From Coffea arabica (taxonomy: Eukaryota > Streptophyta > Magnoliopsida > Gentianales > Rubiaceae): a stretch of DNA of 64,000 nucleotides. Location of the stretch: positions 7,070,501 to 7,134,500 of the forward strand of contig NC_092317.1 of the NCBI RefSeq assembly GCF_036785885.1, written 5' to 3'. The position numbers were made by a program, and so were the translations under genes. Under the pieces are notes generated by a model. The model made no database searches and was not told the origin of the DNA. It was given only the letters and a program-made list of their open reading frames with translations. Below are positions 23,201 through 38,000 of this stretch, in pieces. How positions within the stretch are numbered: the stretch's first letter is position 1; each line of letters begins with the position of its first letter.

Positions 23201-23294
23201 GATCGGCGGCAATGGAGAGGGCATCTGACATCCCTCCTATGCGCCTCAGAGGTTTTCTGCCCACCCATGATGTATCATTTCCCATCACTGACAT
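20257..23294 (-). CDS. AUG2: AUGMIN subunit 2, six coding exons
   Basis: Plant subunit 2 of the eight-member augmin complex, which recruits gamma-tubulin to existing microtubules in spindle, phragmoplast and cortical arrays. Exons, minus strand: 23294-23169, 22699-22580, 22017-21913, 21484-21416, 21184-21071, 20619-20257. All junctions are phase 0 with GT/AG borders. The spliced product is 298 residues, the length I recall for the Arabidopsis protein. Landmarks in order are [92 protein letters not shown] and [13 protein letters not shown]. The middle (about 55-140) is coiled-coil-like. The ATG at 23294 fits the family N terminus better than upstream in-frame codons. No break or missing exon is seen. 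Confidence 0.95.
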
Positions 23295-23988
23295 TGCTCT
23301 ATATCTCAAGAGTAGCACTGATAAATAGACTAGAAGATGAACTCTCAATAACTTTTTTAACCAAATGAATTGAGGGAGGCTCTGGGTTTGGTGAAGAAAG
23401 CAGTGAGAAAGAGGTTAAGCGCCGGCAAGGAGGTTGCAAAAGGACGGACGGAGTGAAGCCGTCGTGGTGGTGGTGGTAGTGGTGGTTGGTTTGCAAAAGG
23501 GATTTTATACTAACCAATTTCAAATCTGCAGGCCAACGAATTTTGGACGTTGTCTATTATCTCTCTTCTCCTTTTCTCAACATTTGTACAACATCATTCA
23601 TGTGTGGGCTGATTTTCATATAATTGTATCTGATAATTTCATTCACCTCCCTTAAGGTTGAGAAAGTTACACATAACTCCTTGTGATTGCTGTTTCTATA
23701 ACAAATACAAAAGAATAGTTGATACAAAATAATGAAATTAGTGAATAACATGATTTTCTCTATTTTGAAATATTTTACTGTAACAATGTATATAAAAAAC
23801 TTTTACTGTAAATTAGGTAATTTTTTGTGTTTTTGGTGTTTTTTGAGTTTATTTTTATGTTTTTTGTGTTTGTGAAGTTATTTTATTGTGTTTTTGAGGT
23901 TGCTTTTTTTGTGTTTTTGATATTTTTTAAATTATTTTTATTTGTGTATTATTGTAGCACTGTATATGAAAAACTTATTTTTCAAAAA

Positions 23989-25167
23989 AGCAAATTATCC
24001 GAATGGTCATTAAACTTTTGCAATCGTCAAGTTTTGGTCACTGAACAATTAAAATTTTGATTTTGACCATTGAAATGTCTAAAATGAAGACAAGTCGTTA
24101 AGTATGTCAGATCTGATTGCCTCGTGCGATTTCCAAGACAAAAGAAAGGGGCAATTTAGGATGTTTGACATGTATCTTCTTCTTCTTCTTATTCTATAAA
24201 CCAAAAGAAGGAGTAACCATGAAACCACAAAATATATTGCTACTGCAACGAGGGACAAGGAAATGGAAGAAGTCCAATTTGGGTTAGAGGAAGGAGGAGC
24301 AAGCTGCCGCCGTCCACAGCCTCCATCCTCCAATCCATTCATCTGTCGGGTACTCCTATGTCGATGGTTTCAACTAGTCCTCTTTCTCTTGAAGACAGAA
24401 TCAGCCAAGCAACAGTCACAAAAGCAGTAAAAGCTCTTATAAAATGGAGAAAACTCCACTCCAGAACAACCCATCATAAACTAGCTGCAGGAGAAGAAGA
24501 AAAGTAAGAATTTCTCGAAGATGAAGATGATAATGAAGAAGAAGATTTCATTTAGCTCCTCTTGACTCTCAAGAAAATGCCACCAAAAGATTCGTCCAAA
24601 ATACCCCACAAAATTTCACACATAAACTCGCTTCACTCTCTGGCTGACGATAACCTTAGTCTTTGTCTGATTATAGACGACTGGCCCATCAAATCCCCAT
24701 ATAAAATTACTGTAGAATTCGGTCAAAAGGAGGTGAAGTCCAAGGATATTCCCATTGATATGGTTGTCAAGCTATCCAAGTTGAAATCAAATTGCAAGAC
24801 TCTGGAGGGAAGGCCAAAGCTGTATCAATCATACAACATGTTTATTTGCAGATAAAAAGGGTTCTTTCGTTGCTTCCAGGTGTTTTAGGGAAGCATTTTT
24901 ATAAGAAGAAGAGGAAAATTCTGGTGCCATTGGATTTGAGGAGCAGGGATAATTGGAAAGAGCAAATTAAAAGGGCAGTAAATTCGGCATTTTTATTCTT
25001 TGGGAATCCCGCGGGCACTTAGATTTGGCATACTTAACGATTAAATCTAACGGAATGGTCTCGAGTTTTAACTTTAGACATTTCAGTGTCCAAAATCAAA
25101 TTTTTAATAGTTTAATGACAAAAACTCGACGATTGCAAAAGTTTAGTGGCAGTCCAGATAATTTGCT
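23989..25167. mobile_element. Mutator-like element carrying a captured gene fragment (Pack-type)
   Basis: The left end begins AGCAAATTATCCGAATGG and stays alignable with the inverse complement of the right end (AGCAAATTATCTGGACTG) for roughly 130-150 bp. Shared blocks include CTTTTGCAATCGTC, TTGATTTTG, TGAAATGTCTAAA and CGTTAAGTATG. The interior is not transposase. It contains a decayed copy of a ribosomal-L1-domain protein gene (24358-25022). The flanks are A/T homopolymers, so the target duplication cannot be defined; a 9-mer comparison is compatible but not decisive. Long inverted ends plus a host gene fragment fit a Pack-MULE. Confidence 0.78.
24358..25022 (+). pseudogene. Ribosomal L1-domain protein (RSL1D1/L1p-L10e-like) pseudogene
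   Basis: The frame from ATG 24358 reads ISQATVTKAVKALIKW, the start of the plant L1p/L10e-family domain (AT2G42650 type). It then meets TAA at 24505 and TAG at 24553. It continues as LLLTLKKMPPKD, LCLIIDDWP and VVKLSKLKSNCKTLEGRPKL. After YNMF the frame is lost around 24843-24860, by what look like two small insertions. It resumes one frame over as LSLLPGVLGKHFYKKKRKIL, then VPLDLRS and AVNSAFLFFGN. The final stop at 25020-25022 abuts the inner edge of the right inverted repeat. Family members are nucleolar ribosome-biogenesis proteins. No introns are seen, so a cDNA-like or exonic source is possible. The copy cannot encode the protein. Confidence 0.82.
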
Positions 25168-25419
25168 CTTTAAAAAAAAAAAAAAAACCAATTCTCAACT
25201 TTCAGGGCTTTGCCACTGTACAGGAAGTTTCAGTTTTATTTAAGAAAAAAATAGAAGGTACTCATCTGTAAAATGCCCCAAACTAGGCCTAAACTTGAAA
25301 TCTTGAAAAACCAAGGTACTACCAGTAATTTGCTCGTGATCGATAAGCCATCAATTTCTCTCTCCATGTACGAGTTCGTAAATTTCAGTCCTGCTCTGAA
25401 GTTAACTTGTATTTAAAAA

Positions 25420-25725
25420 ATGGCGTCAAGAGGGTTACTTTCAAGGGCGAGCAGAATCAAATCGAAGCTTCAATCGGCGCTGGAAGCAACCGTCGTTGAG
25501 GTGGAAGACGTTTCATACCAGCACGCCGGCCACGCAGCCGTCAAAGACAGCGGCGCAAGCGAGACCCATTTCAATGTCAAAATCGTTTCTAGCAAATTTG
25601 ACGGCCAGAACCTAGTCAAACGACACCGTATGGTCTATGATCTCTTATCCGACGAGCTTCAGTCTGGTTTGCATGCTCTCTCTATCAAGGCAAATACTCC
25701 CAGAGAAGCTGGTCTGAGCAATTGA
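25420..25725 (+). CDS. BolA-like protein (BOLA1-type)
   Basis: A 101-residue protein from the ATG at 25420. The N terminus (MASRGLLSRASRIKSKLQSA) is basic, Ser-rich and amphipathic, possibly an organelle-targeting segment, though short. The BolA fold covers about residues 12-92. Conserved parts are VEDVSYQHAGH, THFNVKIVS, and the helix-strand KRHRMVYDLLSDELQSGLHA followed by LSIKANTP. The metal-ligand loop carries His and the protein has no Cys, so it belongs to the BolA_H type. BolA proteins bind monothiol glutaredoxins through a shared 2Fe-2S cluster and act in Fe-S trafficking. The reading frame has no intron. A good donor at 25750 and acceptor at 26692 suggest an intron in the 3'UTR. Confidence 0.93.
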   Translation: MASRGLLSRASRIKSKLQSALEATVVEVEDVSYQHAGHAAVKDSGASETHFNVKIVSSKFDGQNLVKRHRMVYDLLSDELQSGLHALSIKANTPREAGLSN

Positions 25726-28469
25726 TCATTCAGCAGCTTCTGAATAAAGGTGAGATTTATTCTTCCTTTTTCTTTGTTCTCCTTATATGAATAAAGAATC
25801 CCAGAGCAGAGCTCTTGCTGATTCTGTTGTTTTTTTTTGTAAAATTTCGGCTTTTTATTTTATTTTTCTCTCTGCATTTTGGATAAAGTTTGGATTTTTT
25901 TTTTTTAGGGGTTAGTGTTTTGTTTTTCGGTTTAGAGAAAGCTCAGTATAGAGCTTGGTGATTTTAATTTTTTCCCTACTATTTTCATCTCTTTTATTGT
26001 TTTCTGTATATTTTAGATGAAGTTTGGATCTGTTCAACATATTTTTTGTGGGTTCTTTTCCCCCTCTCTGAAAGTTTTCTTATTTGGTCCTGAATTTACA
26101 TCTTCGTGTAGCAATTGAGTATCATTTTCCTTCTTTCACCTTGTTTTTGTGAACTCTTAGGAGTTAAGCTGAAAGATGTTCTACATTCAGAGGATTTAAT
26201 TGATTGGGTAAACAACTTAAAGCAACAGTACCAGAGTCTTTTTTCCAACTAAGGGAAGATTCGATTTTGATTTGGCTATTGGATGATTTAGTGGATAATG
26301 CAAAAGGTTCTTAAGTCAAACTTAAGAAAAGGTGACAAAAATTGCTGCCTAATTGTCAAATTTTCAACACATGAATTATAAGTGTACTCAGAGCCTCTAT
26401 TTGATGGTGCTCCACTGATTGAGGGGCACAAAAAACTGGCAGGATAATGTAGCTTTTTAATAGCATTTTGGAAGGATGCATCATATTTTGGTCATCAAAG
26501 ACTAGACTGAACAAAGCGAAGTCTTGTTTCTTATAGGTGATTTATAGGGTGCTAAATCTGTTTTTGTTGGTTGATTTGCATTCTTGCTTAAACTTTAGCT
26601 TGTCATTCCTAGTGATGCCTTCTCTATTCTGATTCTTCTACATCTTCCTATTCTTCTTATATTGCATTTAAAAGTTTCCTGTATTGTTGCAGGAAGTATC
26701 AGTACTGGGGATTGTATGCAATGCGGTTGGATTTAGAACTAACGGCAGCTACCACCTTTTCTGTTTGAACGTTGAGAACTTGGTTTAATTCCTTATATTC
26801 AGTTTTATTGAATATTCCCTCCCTGTAGTCCTCCTCCTCTTCCCAAGTGCATCAATTTCCACGATGAACTGGACAGAAGAATTACACAAACTCAACATAG
26901 TGTTCTACAGGCTTAAACTGAATTTGTGATTAACTTTGAAAATTTGGCAGACAGAAACTTTTCTTCATGTGATAATTGATCAGCATATTTTGGTGCCAGA
27001 TGATGGATATACCCTGTTGGCTCGCTTAGTTCTTTCCTTCCATTTTTTCTATTTGGCATACCACAAATTATAACTGAACTAGAATAGAGATTTTTTGTCA
27101 GGGAAAGTATATGTAACCGAATGAGCCTAAAGGGCTTGTTTATGCTATATCCATAGCTGTTTTACATGGTTGTGCTTGCTAATGAGGGAATTTTACTAAT
27201 TGGTTTTAAGCAATAGCTGGAAGAGTAGATGCTTTTCAGCATTGAACCTGGGGATATTTTCTACCATCAGTTCGATCCGTTGATTTGTAACAATCTGGGA
27301 AGGAAGGCTGCTTCCATGTGACAAAGCTATTTGGTTCAGTATCTTTCTGATTGCCAGATCTCAGACCAAGTTCGAGTACAAATAACAACAGCAGATGTTA
27401 AAGATAAGCTCAGGCAGTGAGGCTCGTCCAGAAACTTCATTCGATAAAGTGACGATGACAAAAAAAAAAAAAAAAGAGAAGTGAGGCTCGTCCAGGAACT
27501 TCATCCGATGCTTCGGAACATAATTGAAGTTAATTTTTGTTAAAGAAGAAAAAGAAAAAGAAAATCTGACAAGTCAAAAGTTTTTTGACGTGGATTAGCT
27601 CGATCTTAAGTGTGAGTCTTGCTTCATGTCATTTAGGTTTAGTATTAATTAACTAGATGATTAAGGTAAGATGATGACTCCATCTGCCAAGATAAATGCC
27701 CTTTTTTGTTTTGTTCATGCGAGTTCTTCTAGCAACAAATCCTCAATAGTTTAAGAACTACACATCACATCTTAATAACTATATATTTTGTTTTTCAAGA
27801 GTCTGCTCCACCAGATTAATTCCCTTTTGGAGGATACTGAATCTTGATCGAATTTTAGCCAACTCCAAAAAGTTAAAACCACTGATCAGAAGCATTAAGG
27901 GAATACTACAACTACAGAGCATTAGGCCATTACTACAACTACTGAGCTGCAACTACAAACTCAAAATACTAAAGAGCATTAGGCCATTAGTTAAATCACT
28001 TTCAAGAACATTTTTTCTGAACTCGTCACCATAATAGGGGAAAAGGAGATACATAGGCAACTTCGAGTATTTAATGTTTAGAGAGGGAAAATGTAAAACC
28101 CCAAAAAAAGAGAAAAAGAAAAAAAAAAAAAAAGAAGAAAAGAGAGAGAGGGAGAAGAACTAAAAGTCCATTTGGCCGTTGGCAGGGTAACCGACTTTCA
28201 AGGAGTATTATAACTGTTTTCTCCTTTGAATATGTTGAGCCGCCCAACATACTCGGTTCCCTTCAAGGGCCATCAAAGGTAACGCGCAATTTCACACACT
28301 TTTTTATGAGAAAGAAACTCAGAAGACAGACTGAGAGAGAAATCCTCCTCTCTCTCTCTCCCTCCCCCCTTCTGAGCAGTAGCCTTTTTCTTTTCTTCTA
28401 TTTTTGGTTTTATTTCTGGTAGTGATAATTCACCAAAAAAAGAAAAATAAAGAACCAGCAGCAATAGAT
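25726..28469. other. BolA 3'UTR (probably spliced) and spacer to AGD15-like gene
   Basis: AAAG|GTGAG at 25749/25750 and TTGTTGCAG|GAAG at 26692/26693 would remove a 943-bp intron from the 3'UTR. Downstream, 30-bp direct repeats at 27416-27445 and 27480-27509 flank a short poly-A insert. An A-run at about 28117 and a (CT)n tract at about 28347-28362 precede the AGD15-like gene. No other coding region seen. Confidence 0.5.
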
Positions 28470-31958
<3,489 letters not shown>

Positions 31959-33262
31959 GCCAATTGCTGCGGTAGAGAAGAAGCAATAGGTTCAAGTGAA
32001 CTACTTATTGATTGGGGTGGACTTTGTTGCTATGAAACAGACATGGGAAGAGTGACCTCATCAAGGCGGTGTGCCCATTTGACATGATTATTGTGGCCTT
32101 TGTAGTGAGGTTACAGAAGAACACCATTATGACACTGCAGAGTTGACATTTTTGTTTTTGCCTATCATGTTTTATAGGCAAAAAAAAAAAAAACTTAACC
32201 TAGTTGTTTCTATTAGGATCTATGTGCATATATTTTTTTCCCTTTTGTTTAAGCTCCCTAATATGTTTTACTCCAGTTTTGTAATCCGCATTATCAAAAA
32301 AGAATCAAGAATGTTGTTTCATGCTGTAGGAGAAGCAATGCAACAAGTTTGGCGGCACAATTTGCTGTTGATCTGTTGGTTGGAATACATACTGAGAATC
32401 CCATGGTAAATATTAAAAAACGAAAAGCGGACAAGCAATCAAAGAAAAAGTACTCTGCCTCCATTTTACTATGCCACCGTTGACAAATAGGAGATGAAAG
32501 GAGAAAAATAAAAGAGGAATGGAGAAACAGTCAAAGCAGAAAGTTAAATAGAGGAGGGACCATAAACTGGCATGCATGTGTGTTGAAACTCAATTGAGTA
32601 GTCATGATGAACTAATGGAAGTCTCATCCCAGGACGATGGCTTATGGTTAATTTATATCAGGCGAAATTATTCAGGTCCCTCAAAAACATGAATGGAAAA
32701 GTAATAACATTTACAAAAACAAGCCAAATATATCTGTTCAGAATCTAGTTGTTTGTTTCTGTTTACCGCCTGCATCTTAGTTATCACATATGATATCTTC
32801 CTTCCATAGAGTAGATGAACTTTTGAGAAACTGAGAATAATAGTGCCCCATATCAAAGAAAAACATTATTCTTGATTTCTTTTGATGCCTCAGAAACTAT
32901 CCTTTCCTAGTTTCTGACTTCCTAATGGCTAATAGTAATAATCTTTCAGACATAAATCAACTGTTTCTTCAGACCTCGTTAACTCTTTCATTTTCTGAAA
33001 CATTCTATGCATGGTTTTGCTGCCATTAGCACCTTTGATCTGGAACTACATTTACAGCAATTAGCAATATGTCTGGTGATAGATGACGATCAATCAGTTC
33101 TATCATCCAATTTATTTTAGCTTTTTCCTCTATTTGATCGCACAGGTATCGAGTTACACACTGGGTTTCCTCCTCCACTTCTTGCTAATGAGATCCTCAT
33201 CCTGTTAGCTTGCCATCATATATCTAGAGTCAATAATTTTGCGCTTGAAACTTACATAAACA
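31959..33262. other. AGD15 3'UTR and intergenic DNA
   Basis: The first few hundred bases are probably AGD15 3'UTR. An A-run is at about 32180-32193. No other gene recognised. Confidence 0.4.
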
Positions 33263-33435
33263 TGTTTGGATAGGGTATTATTTAAAATATTATTTGGAAT
33301 AATTACTGTAGCACTTTTTGTGATGTGATGTTTGTGAGATAAAAAGGTGATTGGGAATATAAAAGGGTAGGTTGAAAAATGTGTTTATAATGTAAGCGAA
33401 ATATTATTTGAGATAATAGCAGTGCTATCCAAACA
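33263..33435. mobile_element. MITE, family B
   Basis: A 173-bp element with perfect 11-bp inverted ends (TGTTTGGATAG / CTATCCAAACA). Imperfect pairing of the ATTATTT tracts extends inward. The interior has 'tactgtagcac', common in plant MITEs. A decayed inverted relative seems present at about 37675-37785. No clear target duplication. Confidence 0.7.
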
Positions 33436-33914
33436 CTCGGATACTTTCCTATATCTCAGTTTCATTTGGATGGCTTAGTCTCCTATTTTTCTTCATGCTG
33501 CATGGGAAATGTTGCTTTGATTGTTCGTCTCCTTCTACGGGTTTCTCCTATGATTTGGTTGTTTTTTCCGCTGATCGGTGTGAACAAATAGAAAAAGCAT
33601 CCCTCCTGTGTAAAATAGACGCGGTAACGCATATTCTACTCTAGTATAGTGCAGAGAAATTATCATGAACATGTTTGATTGTAGCCTCACCAGTCACCTC
33701 CATTTCCTGGTAATTTAGACTTCATTACATGTAAATTCAAAGATCCTGATTTGTTTTCCAAACTGTTATATTAATAACCAAATGTGTCTCTATCAGAATT
33801 GATACTCTAAAGATCCAACACTAAGTCACAAGTATTTAATTATGCTGTTGCAGCAGCAGGTTGATAACTCAATTCAGCACTTAAATTTCATGAATTAAGA
33901 TTTTAACATATTCA

Positions 33915-34131
33915 GGCCGTTTGATAACCAAAAATTAAACATCTGAATTAATTAAGTGGCACAGAATTTTCTAGGCAAAACTTGTTCCCAAAATTAAGTG
34001 ATAAGCTATTCGCTTATCATTGAATGTGATATGCACTCAAATGTATTAGATTTAATACTTAATAATTCAATAATTTAATGGATTTAAATTTTAAATTTCA
34101 ATTTTCAGACTTTAATTTTATCAAACGCACC
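33915..34131 (-). mobile_element. MITE, family A copy 2 (inverted)
   Basis: The inverse complement of this 217-bp stretch aligns over its full length with 7722-7951. Shared blocks are CCATTAAATTATTGAATT, ATTAAGTATTAAATC, ATACATTTGAGTG and TTTAATTTTTGGTTATCAAAC. It differs by substitutions and small indels, so the two insertions are not recent sister copies. Confidence 0.75.
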
Positions 34132-34512
34132 GTTAACGTCATTGGTTTGTCTTCACCCCTTGCTTAACGATCACGATGAACTTGAACTAGAAGTTAGGAC
34201 ACATACAACTTGAACGTTGTTAAATCTGTCAAATTCTTATCTTTTACAACTTTTTGAGTCTTCGAAAAGACTTTGGATTAACTATTGGAGGTCTTTTTTA
34301 AATACTTCTTCCTGACTTCATAGTCAATCCAACAAGATATGGTCCATATTTAAGAGGAAAAAAATCTTAATTTTTTAAAGAAAAATCTAATTTCATAATA
34401 CTAAAAGCAGAGTGGGAGAGATGGGGGTTGCTGAGAAATTACTGCTAGTGCATTAGAGTGATTATCGAAAGTTTGAGAGCAAAAAAAAAAAAAAAAAGGC
34501 CCGAGCGACAGC

Positions 34513-35030
34513 TAGGGCTGTCAACGGGCCGGAATTCATTATTCCGGACCCGGACCCGAATTACTATGCCGGATCCGGATCCGACCCGTTTACCCGACGG
34601 GTCTTTTATTCTATGTTCCGGATCCGGATCCGGCGGGTCCGGATCCGGATCCGGGTCTACCCGAACAAATTTACCAAAATTTATAATTTCTAATAAAAAT
34701 GAGAAAAAAATATATTTGTAAACTAATTTCTAACTAATGCAAAGAAAAAACCAAATAAGAAAAGAAATCAAATTAACTTTATTAAAATACATCACCCTAA
34801 TCAAATTATATTGATAAATATATATTTTTAAAATTATTAATTCATTTATATCTGGATCCGGGTCTAATACGGGCCGGAATACTATATTCCGTACCCGACC
34901 CGTTTTTTTGTTTGACAAAACGGATCCGGATCCGGATCCGGGAAACGGAATTAAATCCCTACCCATACCCGCAATAATTTCCCGGATCCGGTCCGGATCC
35001 GGGTCTAGACCCGACCCGTTGACAGGCCTA
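34513..35030. mobile_element. hAT-type MITE with perfect 8-bp target duplication and GGATCC-rich arms
   Basis: 518 bp bounded by TAGGGCTGTCAACGGGCCGG and the inverse complement of TAGGCCTGTCAACGGGTCGG, an inverted repeat of about 20 bp with two mismatches. The 8-mer GCGACAGC flanks it exactly on both sides (34505-34512 and 35031-35038). Size of duplication and TAGG-start termini fit the hAT superfamily. Each arm carries runs of CCGGATCC and GGATCCGGATCC, self-complementary motifs, around an AT-rich core. No transposase frame is present. The exact duplication suggests a fairly young insertion. Confidence 0.93.
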
Positions 35031-38000
35031 GCGACAGCGCCCCTTTTAGTTTCTGTTTCTACTGCTTTAAGTCTGAAGTAAATTTTTATTTTTTCTGTAT
35101 TCCTCCAATGTTTGAGAAGGGGGCAGATAGGGAGGAAAAAGGTAAAGAGAAAAGGGAAAAGATTGAAGTCGACAGAAGACACAAAGTTCGTTAGAGACAA
35201 CCAAGTCATCAATATCGATATGATGCAAGATAGATTTTAGCTGAGTTGAATTGGTCCATTTCACACTCCTTTTTCTTTTCCCTAGCTAGACCGGAAGCTG
35301 CAATTTTGACAAGTGAAAAGGATTAATTCTTGCTTCCTTGTTTGGACTTTTGAGGGATGCTCCACAGTTTCTGTCCTCTCTCTCTTTTTTCTTTTTTTTT
35401 TTTACAAAAAATTGGACTTTTATTGATGTAGATTTGTAAGCTTACACAAAGCAGCAAGAAGATACAGGTATATATACAATTCCATAAACATACTAAATCT
35501 ATACACAAGACAGTTTCTATTTTACTTACAGACGAGTTGAGTTGAAATAAGTTTTGATCTAATTGAATTGAACTCGATTTCAGCATACTAGATTCGAACA
35601 CGATCAAGTTCCTGATGTAAAACTCAAACAAGAGTTCAGGGCTAATCAAGTTCAAATACGAAAGATAATTATATATAAATTTAAACAATAAGCTAGATAA
35701 ATATATATATATATATATATCATTAGGCCTGACAAGTGACAAGCCATCCAATCAAAGCATCTTCGCTTGACTCACATCAAGTTCAATCATATCAAGTTCA
35801 AGTTGAGTGTTTGCGAGCCGACTTGACTCATTTGCATCTCTAACCTTTAGTACGATGTGCAGACATGGATGTGTGACTAGTAATAGCATACAAGCTGAGG
35901 AATTCAAACCCCACCCCCCTCCCCTGGCCCCCCAAAAAAAAAAAAATCCTCTATCCCTGTGATCATACAATTCTAGTGAAATCTCAATTAATGTTGTAGG
36001 ATAATTGAACCTCGATGATAGTTTTACTCTTCTATGTGAAAAGCAGAATTTGAGAGTCCATCCTGTTTCACTGCCCAAGCAAAATGAAATTCCCCGTACG
36101 TCTTGGTATCTTAGCTCAAGCATACGAAATTCATATACCACTCTTTTGTCATACCATGCATGAAGTTGGCTGGGCTTAATCAGTTTGATGCAACTATTCT
36201 GCATCTGTTATATTAATCCAATCTTATAACCCCGAAAACAAGCTTATTAGAAAGTTTCTCTGTCTGAATCGATGCACAACCTGGTACACCTTCCTTGAGT
36301 AATTAAGCAATAAAATAGATGCTTATAAAATAGAGAATCATTAGTGGATGACTGACTTAGCATATATTAGGATACTTTCATACACATAATTTTCAAGACT
36401 CCCAAGGCCCAACCAATCTTTGTCATTGACTCAATTTTTAATATGATTATATATGCCTATAGGCAAACTTTTCCCAGTGCATGGGCCACATAAGATGTTG
36501 AATGTGTAAATCACTTGCAAAAAGACATGGTCAATACTTACTACTTATCTAGAAGCTGCATTGTTTAAATTTAAACCAATTTCTTTATCAGTGGGTGTTT
36601 ATTGAATTGAACCAAACCAGAGAGCTTTACCAAAAAAAAAAAAAAGGAATTGGGAGCAAGAGTTATGTATGTTGGTTGAAGAGTCTCAGACAATTTAGTT
36701 GAAGGATTGCTCCTGATGTCCTGGGCGTCAGTGAAGGTTGCGTTGCCATGTGCTTGAGGATCCAAATAATTGGGGTGGTTTAGTAGTTTGAAAGATGAAT
36801 ACAAAACTATCTCATTTAGCTTAATAAATAAAAGATGAAAAGAAAACTATCTTAGTACATCCACTAGTGTAGAATAACATGCTATCTTTCTCTCTTACTT
36901 CATTTGCCTTCAAGAAAAGGGCAAATTGTTGAAACTCCTAAAAAGACACTACTCATTTTCAAATCTTGTTTTTGAATGCATCGATCGATACATGAAATTT
37001 CTATCCCTGAGACAGGAGACAATGGAATTTGCCATAGAACGAATTTATTCAATTTTCCAAATGTTTCAAGTAATTCTTCATAGTTCATAACTGGCTAGAA
37101 GGTAGGAGGGGGAAGGGGAGCATTTAAAGAACAAAAGACAAGAATTTGAGGGGAGAAACAAGAAACTGTTTGATGTAGATGCAAATGGAGCTTGAAAAGG
37201 GGGCATGCATCACTATATTATAACAGCACTTTATGCAGCAAAAATATGTATGATATGCTGTACCTTTCTAGTGGCCAAGTGTACTTGATGGGGTTTTCAA
37301 TCTTTATGAACGTTAAAGCCAATTTGATGCAATAGGTGCAATAAAATAGTTTGATTCTTGGCGTCATCGATCATGTTCAACCTCCTAAATGTTATTACCA
37401 AGTTTACAAAGAATAAACTAAAATAATTGCCCTTTGGTGGGAAGTTTCCTTGTTTTTTGGGGCCCTTACAGGATTAAATTCTTGTTTATTTGTATTGCTA
37501 TCCTTACTTGCGTCAACCACATGCCGTGTTCCCTAAAGACAATTAAATTATTAGGAATCAGTCTCTCAACTAACACGCTGAAACATCCACGAATGTGAAA
37601 ATGTACATGAAACATATTTGATTGCAAACACTGATTTACACCTTATTTACACGCACACTGATATGATTGCATCGTCAACACATTTTTCAATTATCTTTTT
37701 ATCTCACATATATCATATCAAAAAGTGTTAAAATATTTTTTTTTTCCAAAAAAATTATCCCGAATAATCTCCTGTCCAACCACTAATCTCATTTGCAAAA
37801 GTTGCTATGAGCTATAGAAGGAAATGATCACTGAATTTAACTCTACCAAGACTCGTTGGCTCTGGTAATCTTGAAGTTTCTTTGCAAATTAAAGGGATCA
37901 TGGTTAGGATCACATTCTAGAACCTGGCATTCATTTTCACTAATTAAGCTATTCAAAGATGAGGGATCCCAATAATTGAATGAACACGATGTTTAGTTCT

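Noticed and set aside
24079-24342. Minus-strand frame with a hydrophobic segment, 87 residues
   Set aside because: Lies at the inner edge of the Pack-MULE left inverted repeat, overlaps it, and has no family match.
34458-35212. Frames with repeated Asp-Pro and Gly-Ser pairs
   Set aside because: These are translations of the GGATCC-rich hAT MITE arms.
35530-35860. Second TCGAA-type repeat element
   Set aside because: Motifs too decayed to set borders; mentioned only as intergenic content.
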